A DNA stretch of 64,000 bases from Planctomycetota bacterium (GTDB taxonomy: Bacteria > Planctomycetota > B15-G4), in the NCBI GenBank assembly GCA_029259715.1, contig JAJDEP010000017.1, positions 186,001 to 250,000 of the forward strand, read 5' to 3'. How positions within the stretch are numbered: position 1 is the stretch's first letter; the number at the start of each line of letters is the position of its first letter. Under the pieces are notes generated by a model. That model was not told the DNA's origin. It saw only the letters and a list, made by a program, of their open reading frames with translations, and ran no database searches. The position numbers were made by a program, and so were the translations under genes. Shown here one piece after another: positions 53,393 to 60,967 of the stretch.

Positions 53393-54121
53393 TCAACAGG
53401 GCAGACCCGGCAAGCCCAGGGCGGCGGCCAGGTCGATCAGCTGCCGGCGGACGGCGGGCACCGCGGCCGGCGCGAGCTCCAGGAACGCCTCGGCGTGGGT
53501 CACTTCCCGAATGTCCACGTTGATCGTGCGCGCACGGGCCCGGGCCTCGGCCTTGCCCACGATGTCCATCACGCCGAGCTGGCTGGCGAAGGCCTCGAGG
53601 GCCGCCTGCTTGCGCGCCACGACCGGGGTGATGTCGATCAGGAAGCTGGCCATGGACTCGGTGTTCACCTCGTACAGCAGCAGCAGCGGCTCGAGCCCCC
53701 GGGCGGTCAGGGCCGCCGCCGTGGCGTCCAGCGTGGCCACGTGGTCGGGGTGCATCTCGAACGGTGACGGGGCGTAGACCACCGCCGGGGCGACGCGCAG
53801 CAGCAGCTCGCCCAGCCGCTCGGGCAGGCCCCGGTCCCCCGCCACGTCGCCATCCGGAGCGGCCAGGCAGCTCACCGACGTGCTGCCCAGGTGGCGGGCC
53901 GCCTCCCGGGACTCGGCCAGGCGCTCGTCCGCGTCGCCTCCCTCGCCGCCCGCGGTCACCAGCGCCACGTGCACCGGGTCGCCCCGCTCCAGGTGCAGCG
54001 AGACGGTCCCGCCGCAGCCCAGGATCTCGTCATCCGGGTGGGGTGCCACGACGAGCACGCCCCCCGGGGGGACGCGCGACAGGTCGTACAGCGGCGGGAA
54101 GGTCTGGGCCGGTGGGGTCAT
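53393..54121 (-). CDS. PIG-L family (LmbE-like) N-acetylglucosamine deacetylase
   Basis: The 242-residue protein has the zinc-binding signature LVVAPHPDDEILGCGGT near the N-terminus (about residues 23-39) and the second histidine motif MHPDHVATLDATAAAL. The family removes acetyl groups from N-acetyl-sugars on lipids, nucleotide sugars or small molecules. It overlaps the GT4 gene by four bases (ATGA). Another PIG-L gene lies on the other side of that GT4. This gives a deacetylase-GT4-deacetylase arrangement, suggesting a deacetylated amino sugar in the glycan. No signal peptide is seen, so it acts in the cytoplasm. Confidence 0.9.
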   Translation of the reverse strand: MTPPAQTFPPLYDLSRVPPGGVLVVAPHPDDEILGCGGTVSLHLERGDPVHVALVTAGGEGGDADERLAESREAARHLGSTSVSCLAAPDGDVAGDRGLPERLGELLLRVAPAVVYAPSPFEMHPDHVATLDATAAALTARGLEPLLLLYEVNTESMASFLIDITPVVARKQAALEAFASQLGVMDIVGKAEARARARTINVDIREVTHAEAFLELAPAAVPAVRRQLIDLAAALGLPGLPC

Positions 54122-55350
54122 GGGCGTTCTCGTGCGCGAGCGTACAACGCCGCCATGCGATCCGCGTGGTCGGCGCTGCCCAGCAGGTCGCGACGGCTGG
54201 CCGCGGCCCAGCGCTGCAACGGCGACGGGTCGGCCAGCAACGCGACGAGCAGGCGCGCCAGTTCGGCCGGACGCGCGGCCGGGAACACGGCACCGGCCTC
54301 GCCCACGGCCTCGGGCAACGCGCCGCGGTCGCTGGCCAGGACCGGGAAGCCCAGCGCCCGGGCCTCGGCCACGACGAGCCCGAAGGTCTCCTCGGCGCGG
54401 CTGGGGAACACGGCGGCGTCGGCCCGGCCGCGCAGCGTGGCCAGGTCGGCAGCCCCGTAGGCGCCGCCGAACTCCACCGGCAGCCCCCGCGCCGCCGCCC
54501 GCAGCTCGCGATCGTGCTCGTCGTCGGTCGCCTGGCCCCAGATCACGAGCGACAGGCGCTCGTCGCCCACCAGGCGCAGCGCCTCGATCAGGTCGAGCAG
54601 CCCCTTGGCCGGCGCCAGGTGACCCCAGGTGGCGAGCACCAGACGGCCGTCGGCGACGCGGGCCGGCGGCGGCGGCGCGTCGTCCAGGGGCGCCGGGTGC
54701 GGCACGGTGACGAGCCGATCAGCATCGAACAGGCCGCTGCGCAGCCAGCGTTCGTGCACCACCCCACTGGGCGCCACCGCGAGCCGCAGCGCCCGCGCTT
54801 CGGAACGGGCGTTGGCGGCGCGCGCCGCCGTCTGCCGCTCCAGCTCCTCCCGTCCGGCGGGGAAGTCGGGCAGCACGCAGGTCACGCAGCGTTCCGCCGG
54901 GAGCGGAAACGCCTCGGCGCAGGAGTCGCCGTCCGGGCGCAGCAGGAAGAAGCGGGCGCAGACCAACGTGAAGTCGTGCAGCGTCGCCAGCACGACGTGA
55001 CCACGCCGGTCGAGTTCGGCCGCCAGGTCGCCGGAGAGGTTGAGCGTGTGGTGCACGTGCACCACGTCGGGTTCGAGCTCGTCGACCAGGGCCGCCACCT
55101 GGTCGCGCACCCGGGGCAGACGGTGGTCCATGGAGTAGTTCTCGCCCGTGACGCGCAGCACGCGGCGCACGTCGAGCGGCCCCACCCGGTCGTTGCGCAC
55201 CAGCGGCGGGTCGGCGCGCTCGTCGCTGCCGGCCACCACCACCGGCTCGTCACCGCGCTCCTGCTGCGCCAGCGCCAGGCGCTCCACGCAGGTCTCCGTC
55301 CCGCCGCGGAACTCCGGCGGGAACGAGTGCACCAGGTGGACGACCCTCAC
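54118..55350 (-). CDS. GT4 glycosyltransferase
   Basis: The 410-residue protein starts MRVVHLVHSFPPEFRGGTET. It includes PDVVHVHHTLNLSGDLAAEL, GRLVLATWGHLAPAKGLLDL and the donor site VFPSRAEETFGLVVAEARALGFPVLASD. The insert cysteines are at 131, 144, 155 and 158, with the longest middle spacing (10) among the seven GT4s here. It is flanked by two PIG-L deacetylase genes. One overlaps its stop by four bases; the other lies 112 bases upstream across a 15-bp tandem repeat. It probably handles or acts next to an amino sugar, which is inference from context. Confidence 0.87.
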   Translation of the reverse strand: MRVVHLVHSFPPEFRGGTETCVERLALAQQERGDEPVVVAGSDERADPPLVRNDRVGPLDVRRVLRVTGENYSMDHRLPRVRDQVAALVDELEPDVVHVHHTLNLSGDLAAELDRRGHVVLATLHDFTLVCARFFLLRPDGDSCAEAFPLPAERCVTCVLPDFPAGREELERQTAARAANARSEARALRLAVAPSGVVHERWLRSGLFDADRLVTVPHPAPLDDAPPPPARVADGRLVLATWGHLAPAKGLLDLIEALRLVGDERLSLVIWGQATDDEHDRELRAAARGLPVEFGGAYGAADLATLRGRADAAVFPSRAEETFGLVVAEARALGFPVLASDRGALPEAVGEAGAVFPAARPAELARLLVALLADPSPLQRWAAASRRDLLGSADHADRMAALYARARERP

Positions 55351-55367
55351 CGCGTCGGGCTCGGCAG

Positions 55368-55472
55368 GCCACTCGACTGCGGGCCGCTCGACTGCGGGCC
55401 GCTCGACTGCAGGCCGCTCGACTGCAGGCCGCTCGACAGGGGCCCGCTCGACAGGGGCCCGCTCAACCCAGG
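55368..55472. repeat. Tandem repeat, seven 15-bp units, running up to a stop codon
   Basis: Units start at 55368, 55383, 55398, 55413, 55428, 55443 and 55458. The first four are GCCRCTCGACTGCRG and the last three vary (CGCTCGACAGGG, CGCTCAACCCAGG). The seventh contains the TGA stop of the PIG-L gene (55465-55463): CTCAAC replaces CTCGAC there. Units 2 and 3 hold a CCGC/GCGG dyad. The array fills the gap between the PIG-L and GT4 genes. Confidence 0.9.
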
Positions 55473-56194
55473 TCCTCGAACACCTCGGCCCACAACCCCT
55501 CGTCGCTCGTCTGGTGCGGCATGAGGATCGCCCGGAAACGGTTCAGGCCGTCCACGGCGCGGATGATGTCGGTCTCCTCGAGCTGCGAGCCGTAGCGCCG
55601 GATGGCGTCGAGCTTCAGCGTGAACGTGTCGGTCACGTCCACGACGAGGTCGGCGTCGAGCGGCGACCAGACCTCGTAGCCGAGCAGCCTGGCCGCCAGC
55701 GGCTTGCCCGCCGCGCGGGCCAGTTCGCGGGCCCGCAACATGGCGCGCGCCACGTGGTGGTGATCGGGGTGCGCCTCTCTCACGTGGGGCACGTAGATCA
55801 CGTCGGGCTCGAAGCGATTGCACGCGTCGAGCACGCGTTCGGCCACGGCCTCGAGGTCGCCCTCGGTGACCTCCATGGAGTCCGGGTAGTCCCAGAACTC
55901 GGTGCTGCCGATGCCCAGCACGTGGGCTGCCGCCCGCGCCTCGTTGCGACGCAGCTCCACGTACTCCGCGGGGTCGTAACGGCCGGCCGCGTCACCGTGC
56001 ACACCCGACGTGACGAACACCGCGGCCACCCGATCCCCGAGCCGCACGTGCTTCGCCAACGTCGCGCCCGGGCCGATGGACTCGTCGTCCGGGTGCGGCG
56101 CGAACACGAGCACGCGACCACGGTACGGCGGATCGTGGTGCACCTGCGCGATCGCGGGAACGCCGTCGCCTCCGCCCTCACCGCTGGTGGTCAT
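55463..56194 (-). CDS. PIG-L family (LmbE-like) deacetylase
   Basis: The 243-residue protein has VLVFAPHPDDESIGPGATLA (zinc-binding PHPDD at about 32-36) and REAHPDHHHVARAMLRA for the second metal-binding site. It resembles BshB/MshB-like and glycan-locus LmbE deacetylases. It differs clearly from the PIG-L at 53.4 kb, so the two are not a recent duplication. No signal peptide is present. It follows nhaA by 30 bases and precedes a GT4 gene. Its stop codon lies in the last 15-bp unit of a tandem repeat. The substrate is probably an N-acetylated sugar or nucleotide sugar, by family knowledge only. Confidence 0.9.
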   Translation of the reverse strand: MTTSGEGGGDGVPAIAQVHHDPPYRGRVLVFAPHPDDESIGPGATLAKHVRLGDRVAAVFVTSGVHGDAAGRYDPAEYVELRRNEARAAAHVLGIGSTEFWDYPDSMEVTEGDLEAVAERVLDACNRFEPDVIYVPHVREAHPDHHHVARAMLRARELARAAGKPLAARLLGYEVWSPLDADLVVDVTDTFTLKLDAIRRYGSQLEETDIIRAVDGLNRFRAILMPHQTSDEGLWAEVFEDLG

Positions 56195-56224
56195 GACGCC
56201 GAGTCTAGCGCCCGAGACAGCGTG

Positions 56225-57499
56225 CTACGAGGGCGCGTTGGCCGGTGACGAATCACCCTCACCGGCGTGCGTGGCGGCCGGATCGTCTTCCGGCTGCGGA
56301 CGGATGCCCAGCATCCTGCCCACCAACAGCGCGAGCACGAACACCGAGCCGGAGAACAACGCCCCCATCTTGGCCTCGCCCTGCATCAGCGGATCGGTGT
56401 AGGCCACTCCGGCCACGAACAGCGCGACCGTGAGACCGAGTCCGGCGACCAGCCCCGCCGTCACCAACGCACGGAAGTCCATGCCCTGCGGCAGGGGGAA
56501 GCCCACCAGCGTGCCGAACCAGGAGAACAGGGTGATGCCCAGCGTCTTGCCCACCACGAGCGACGCCAGCACGATCCAGGTCACCCGCCCGACCACGTCG
56601 AAGGCCACGCCCGCGTTGCAGAACGCGAACAGGAACAAGCCCCAGTCCACGGGCGGCTTGACCGTGTGCTCGAAGTCGTCGAGCGGCGAGGGCAGGTCCG
56701 ACCGGCGGATGTCACCGCGCGAGCTCTCCGGGATCAGCCCCGTGTCCGGCAGCGTCTTGGGCATGAACGGCACGATGAACACGAGCGCCAGCGCGGGGTG
56801 CAGGTGCGCCAGGCTCAGCCCCAGCCAGGACACGCTGCCGGCGACGAACACGTAGGGCCACCAGCGGCGCACGTCGAGGCGGCGCAGCAGCAACGCGATG
56901 GCCATGCCCCCCGCTGTCACCAGCAGGTAGATCGGCGCCACGGGGTTGTTCGGGTCGGGATAGAAGATCGCGATGATGCCCAACCCCGCCGCGTCGTCGG
57001 CGATGGCCAGCAGCAGCAGGAAGCTCACCGCCGGATGACGCGCCCCGAAGACCAGACGCGCCACGAGCCAGGCCAGGGCGATGTCGGTCGCGGTCGGGAT
57101 GCCGAAGCCGCCGGCGACCACGTCGGCCTGGGCCGGGTCGGCGTACAGCAGGTAGGTCATCCCCAGGAAGACGCCTACCGGACCGACGATGCCGCCCACC
57201 GTGCCGAGCAGCGGGTTGATCGCCTTGCCCACCGGATTGAGCGCGCCGCCCGGCAGCACCGCGTCGGTGATCTCCTTCGTGGCCACGCCGAAGAAGAAGA
57301 CCATGAACACGTCGTTGATCAGGTAGTGCAGGTTGAGGTCGTGACCCAGGAGCTGAAAGCCCACGAGCGGGTGGTCGATCAGGTGGTGGTACCACTCGTA
57401 GTTCGTGTTGGCCGCGGCAAGCGCAGCGAACACGCCGACGATCAACGGCAGCGAGTAGTCGGTGATCCAGGCGAAGGGGCTCTTGCCGTGTGCGCTCAC
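56225..57499 (-). CDS. nhaA: NhaA-type Na+/H+ antiporter
   Basis: The 424-residue protein has about twelve transmembrane segments and the NhaA motifs. They are INDVFMVFFFGVATKEI in the early helices, GFGIPTATDIALAWLVARLV (Asp of helix IV) and LLLLAIADDAAGLGIIAIFY, whose paired Asp residues bind Na+/H+. Later comes DWGLFLFAFCNAGVAFD. The protein exchanges sodium for protons across the cytoplasmic membrane. A polar loop of about 30 residues (PDTGLIPESSRGDIRRSDLP) near residue 250 is longer than in E. coli NhaA. It lies inside the glycan block between a GNAT-like gene and a PIG-L gene, which suggests an opportunistic insertion rather than a glycan role. It fits a saline habitat. Confidence 0.93.
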   Translation of the reverse strand: MSAHGKSPFAWITDYSLPLIVGVFAALAAANTNYEWYHHLIDHPLVGFQLLGHDLNLHYLINDVFMVFFFGVATKEITDAVLPGGALNPVGKAINPLLGTVGGIVGPVGVFLGMTYLLYADPAQADVVAGGFGIPTATDIALAWLVARLVFGARHPAVSFLLLLAIADDAAGLGIIAIFYPDPNNPVAPIYLLVTAGGMAIALLLRRLDVRRWWPYVFVAGSVSWLGLSLAHLHPALALVFIVPFMPKTLPDTGLIPESSRGDIRRSDLPSPLDDFEHTVKPPVDWGLFLFAFCNAGVAFDVVGRVTWIVLASLVVGKTLGITLFSWFGTLVGFPLPQGMDFRALVTAGLVAGLGLTVALFVAGVAYTDPLMQGEAKMGALFSGSVFVLALLVGRMLGIRPQPEDDPAATHAGEGDSSPANAPS

Positions 57500-57654
57500 G
57501 ACCTGCTCCGGGGAAAGACGATCGAGGGTGGCCCGACGCCGGGCGCCGCGCTCGGGTGCCGCACGCCTGGACGGCGGCGGCGCGGGAGGAGGGGAAGCGT
57601 ACGGAATCGAGGCGCTCGGGTGGAGCCGTCAGTCCGCGCGACGGCCAGTTGCGC

Positions 57655-57679
57655 GGCGCCCCGCCGCGCCCGGGGCGCC
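57655..57679 (-). terminator. Strong terminator-like hairpin after the GNAT-like gene
   Basis: GGCGCCCCG (57655-57663) and CGGGGCGCC (57671-57679) form a perfect 9-bp stem with a 7-base loop. It begins five bases beyond the minus-strand stop at 57685. This is one of the cleanest dyads in the window and fits the end of the transcript that starts near 63.2 kb. Confidence 0.7.
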
Positions 57680-57684
57680 CCTGA

Positions 57685-58758
57685 TCAAAAGATGTCCGAG
57701 TCACCCATGGTGAAGAACCAGTGGGTCCGCGCCCACTCGAAGTCGTGGTCGAGCATGGAGTCGATGATGCACAGGTTGAAGTTGCTGGGCTCCTCGCCGA
57801 GTTCGAGCACGTCGAGCGAGTCCCAGTAGGTGGTCTGGGGCATGACCCAGGTCTCGACCCGGTTCCAGCCCCGTTCGGCCGCGGTGATCCGCGCCGCCGC
57901 GCCGAGCAGGGCCGCCACCGCCTCCGTGTCGCCGCCGGGGCCGACCCAGTCCACGACGGGCGTGATCGACTTGTCGGCCCAGCCCAGCCGGAACCAGGCC
58001 GCCATGACCGGCTGGCCCCCCCGGCGGGCGAGCAGCCCGCGATACACCACCCCGGCCCGCTCCCGGTAGCGCCAGCGCAGGTAGGCCGCATCGCGCCAGG
58101 TCCCGAGGGGCACCTCGTCGAGGTGCGACTCGAACAGCGCCGCAGCCACCTCCGGCTGCCCCACGTCGAACTCCTCCACCTCCACGTCCCGGGCGTGCGT
58201 GCCCAGCGCCGCGAGACGCGCGTCGTCGAACACGAGCACGCGCGTGGGCATGGGCGTGAGCACCGGCTTGTACCCCAGGATGCGCGTGCCCGCCTTGTAG
58301 GCGCGCTCGTTGGGCAACCCGTAGATGTACTCGTTGTACGGCTGTTCCCCGGGCACGCACCAGTACGAGAGGAACTCCCTGCCGACCACCACGAACACGC
58401 TCTTCTTGCGCAGGCTGCGCCGCCACGCGCGGTCCACGGCGGTGTCCACGATCTGGGTACACAGCCGGCGCTCACCCTCCACGCTGCAGAAGGCCGGCAT
58501 GGACGCGTAGTTGGCGATGATCTTGCCCGCCTCGTCCTCCGCCACGAAGCACTGCAGCCCCGCGGGGTTGTCGGCGAAGAGCTGACGCCAGAGTGCGAGC
58601 GGGCGCCGCGGCATGTCCGGGTTGTCTTCCCGGAACACCTCGTAGAACAGGTCGAGGATGCCCTCCTCGTCGCCCGGTTCGTAGGGTCGCACGACGTACT
58701 CACCCTGCCCCTGGCGACGTTCCCGGGGCGCCGCCCCGCCTGCTTCGTCGCGGCTCAT
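57685..58758 (-). CDS. GNAT-fold acetyltransferase-like protein
   Basis: The 357-residue protein starts at ATG 58758, overlapping the GT2 stop by four bases (ATGA). The N-terminal half resembles a GNAT domain (YVVRPYEPGDEEGILDLFYE, LQCFVAEDEAGKIIANYAS). A second half (about 190-357) with YLRWRYRERAGVVYRGLL and a C-terminal NFNLCIIDSMLDHDFEWART resembles a second GNAT-like fold. Double-GNAT proteins of this kind recur in polysaccharide loci and are sometimes annotated as FemAB- or GNAT-like. It may acylate an amino sugar, which would fit the PIG-L deacetylases nearby. That role is inference. A hairpin follows the stop. Confidence 0.8.
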   Translation of the reverse strand: MSRDEAGGAAPRERRQGQGEYVVRPYEPGDEEGILDLFYEVFREDNPDMPRRPLALWRQLFADNPAGLQCFVAEDEAGKIIANYASMPAFCSVEGERRLCTQIVDTAVDRAWRRSLRKKSVFVVVGREFLSYWCVPGEQPYNEYIYGLPNERAYKAGTRILGYKPVLTPMPTRVLVFDDARLAALGTHARDVEVEEFDVGQPEVAAALFESHLDEVPLGTWRDAAYLRWRYRERAGVVYRGLLARRGGQPVMAAWFRLGWADKSITPVVDWVGPGGDTEAVAALLGAAARITAAERGWNRVETWVMPQTTYWDSLDVLELGEEPSNFNLCIIDSMLDHDFEWARTHWFFTMGDSDIF

Positions 58759-59726
58759 GCGGCCCACACCTCGCGCACGGCGCGCCAGATCTGTCGCCGC
58801 GCTTCGGCCGGGGCGCCGTTGCGTCGCAGCGTGCGCACCTCCTCCACACCGCGCCAGGTGGTCATCAGCCGGGCCAGCAGCGCCCCGCGCGCGCCGAACG
58901 CCTTGCGGTAGTAGGCCATCCGGTTGCGGTGCCAGATGCCGCCGAACTCGGGGAACTGGCTCGTGCTCGCGCCCTCGTGGTGCAGGATGCGCGCCTCGGC
59001 GACGTACGCCACGCGCCAACCGAGCCGCCTGTCGCAGCGCTCGTGGATCCGCCGGCACAGGTCCACGTCGTTGAAGAACAGCCACAGCTCCGGGTCGAAC
59101 CCGCCCAGCGCTTCCCACAGCGGGCGCCGCACCAGGAACGCCGCTCCGGGCGGCTGGTCCACGTCGCGCGACGTGGTGTGATCGAAGTCACGCATGAAGT
59201 AGCGGGCGAGGGTGCGGTTGTCCGGGAACCAGCGGTCGAACGCGGTGTCGAAGAAGACCGCCGTCATCAGCGTCGGGAAGGTCTTGCAGCTCAGCTGGGG
59301 CGTGCCGTCGGGGTAGTCGAGTCGCGGCGCGCAGGCCCCGTGCTCGGGATGGGTCACCAGGAAGCCGACCAGCGTGGACAACGCGCCGGGCCCCACCTCG
59401 GTGTCCGAGTTGAGCAACAACACGTACTCGCCGCGCGCGTGGCCCGCGCCGATGTTGTTGCCGATGGCGTAGCCGTCGTTGCGCTCGTTGCGCACCAGGG
59501 TCATCTCGGGGAACTCACGAGCGACCCGATCGGCGCTGTCGTCGCTGCTGTCGTTGTCGACCACGATCACCTCGAAGTCGACTTCGCTCCGCACCGCGCG
59601 CAACGACGCCAGGCAGGCGGCCAGCAGGTCGCTGGTGTTCCAGCTCAGGACGACGATCGACAGCAGCGGGCCGGACGACCCGCGGTCACCGTGCGTGCGG
59701 TCCCGCTGCGACTCCACCTGCGACAT
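58755..59726 (-). CDS. GT2 glycosyltransferase, rhamnosyltransferase-like
   Basis: The 323-residue protein has LLSIVVLSWNTSDLLAACLA, VIVVDNDSSDDSADRVA, NDGYAIGNNIGAGHARGEYV and the metal site LLNSDTEVGPGAL. Then come PPGAAFLVRRPLWEALGGF and ELWLFFNDVDLCRRIHERC. This is the WbbL-like GT2 subfamily. The protein is cytosolic or peripheral. It overlaps the GNAT-like gene and lies 27 bases downstream of another GT2, within the transcript headed by the exporter genes. The specific sugar is unknown. The ATG at 59726 gives a 20-residue polar tail before the fold. Confidence 0.88.
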   Translation of the reverse strand: MSQVESQRDRTHGDRGSSGPLLSIVVLSWNTSDLLAACLASLRAVRSEVDFEVIVVDNDSSDDSADRVAREFPEMTLVRNERNDGYAIGNNIGAGHARGEYVLLLNSDTEVGPGALSTLVGFLVTHPEHGACAPRLDYPDGTPQLSCKTFPTLMTAVFFDTAFDRWFPDNRTLARYFMRDFDHTTSRDVDQPPGAAFLVRRPLWEALGGFDPELWLFFNDVDLCRRIHERCDRRLGWRVAYVAEARILHHEGASTSQFPEFGGIWHRNRMAYYRKAFGARGALLARLMTTWRGVEEVRTLRRNGAPAEARRQIWRAVREVWAA

Positions 59727-59753
59727 CGCTTCGACGCCCCCGGGCGCGGTTGC

Positions 59754-60950
59754 TCAGGCGTGCCCGCCCACGGTCTCCAGTTCGGCGACCGGCACCGGCG
59801 TGGGTGCGGACCCTGCACTCGTCTTGACGAGTGACACCGTGCGACGGATCTCGCGCGTGTGACGCTGCACGAAGCGCACGTAGTAGGTGGCCGGGACGAG
59901 CCCGTCCCAGACCGCGGCCGGCACCTCGAAGCGCTGCGAGACGTCGAGCCGACCGGCGGCGAACACGAAGCCCGGGTCGGCCGAGATCTCGGCGATGTAC
60001 GGGCCCGAGCCGGGCACGGCGATCACCGGCGGCGTGTCCACCGGACCGAGTTCATCGATGTTCGCGAACAGGTGGCCGTGGCCTTCGCGCTGTCCGGTGA
60101 AGCCCGTCAGGCTGTCGTAGAGCAACTGCCCGGGCAGCCCGTAGCGCTTGCGGAAGAAGCGCCGGCGGGAGACGGCGTAGCGCGCCCAGGCCAGCTCCTG
60201 CGCCTGGCCGGCGCTGCGGTTGAAGAAGTGCACCATCTGGGCCCGCGGCACGAGGTCGGTCGAGAACCCCTTGCGGTGCAGGCGCAGGCACAGGTCCGCA
60301 TCCTCGAAGTAGAACGGGTAGCCGGGATCGAACGGGCCCAGCTCCCTCGCCAGCGGCGCCGACATGAGGAAGCAGAAACCGGAGATCATCGAGCACGAGA
60401 CGGGCGCCGTGGCGGTCCACACCCGCAGGGCGCGGTCGGTGCGCGCCGCGGCGTGGCGCCGTCCCTGACCGCGGTAGGTGCGCGCCAGCGACTCCGAGGC
60501 CAGCTCACCGATGCCGGGCAGGTCGACCGGCGGCAACTGGAAGAAGCGTCCTTCATCGAGGAAGCCCTTGGGGCCGGCCAGGCCGCAGGCCTCATGGGTC
60601 GCCAGGTGTTCGACCAGCGCGGCCAGCGCGCCGCGGAAGGCCTTCACGTCGGGGTTGGACACGAGCACCCAGTCGCCCCGGGCGCGCTCGGCTGCGAGGT
60701 TCACCCCCACCGCGTAACCGGAGTTCTGCGCGCTGCGGATGACCGTCACGTCCGGTTCGGCCTCGAGCGCGTCGAGCTGCGCCGCCTCGTCGGGACCCGA
60801 CGCGTTGTCGGTGACGATGAACTCGAGCGTGCCCTGCTCGCCGTCGCGGCCGGGGAAGCGCTGCTCGCGCAGGTTCTGCACCAGCGCGCGCGTCATCGCA
60901 CCCGAGCGCCAGTTCACGATCAGCACGGAGATGTCGGGGTTCTGGGTCAT
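59754..60950 (-). CDS. GT2 glycosyltransferase with extra C-terminal domain
   Basis: The 398-residue protein starts ISVLIVNWRSGAMTRALVQN and has FIVTDNASGPDEAAQL, NSGYAVGVNLAAERARGDWV and LVSNPDVKAFRGAL in place of the usual DxD (metal motif NPD). Later segments are MISGFCFLMSAPLARELGPF and YPFYFEDADLCLRLHRKGF. After about residue 280 a beta-rich domain of 100 residues follows (IAEISADPGFVFAAGRLDV, VPATYYVRFVQRHTREIRR). It is not part of the GT2 fold and may bind glycan. It is 17 bases downstream of the ABC ATPase gene, so it is likely co-transcribed with the exporter. Confidence 0.85.
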   Translation of the reverse strand: MTQNPDISVLIVNWRSGAMTRALVQNLREQRFPGRDGEQGTLEFIVTDNASGPDEAAQLDALEAEPDVTVIRSAQNSGYAVGVNLAAERARGDWVLVSNPDVKAFRGALAALVEHLATHEACGLAGPKGFLDEGRFFQLPPVDLPGIGELASESLARTYRGQGRRHAAARTDRALRVWTATAPVSCSMISGFCFLMSAPLARELGPFDPGYPFYFEDADLCLRLHRKGFSTDLVPRAQMVHFFNRSAGQAQELAWARYAVSRRRFFRKRYGLPGQLLYDSLTGFTGQREGHGHLFANIDELGPVDTPPVIAVPGSGPYIAEISADPGFVFAAGRLDVSQRFEVPAAVWDGLVPATYYVRFVQRHTREIRRTVSLVKTSAGSAPTPVPVAELETVGGHA

Positions 60951-60967
60951 GGCTCTTTCGGCATCCG

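Noticed and set aside
58759..59118. N-terminal extension of the GNAT-like protein to 59118
   Set aside because: The extension overlaps the GT2 gene fully. The ATG at 58758 with ATGA overlap and the GNAT start fit better.
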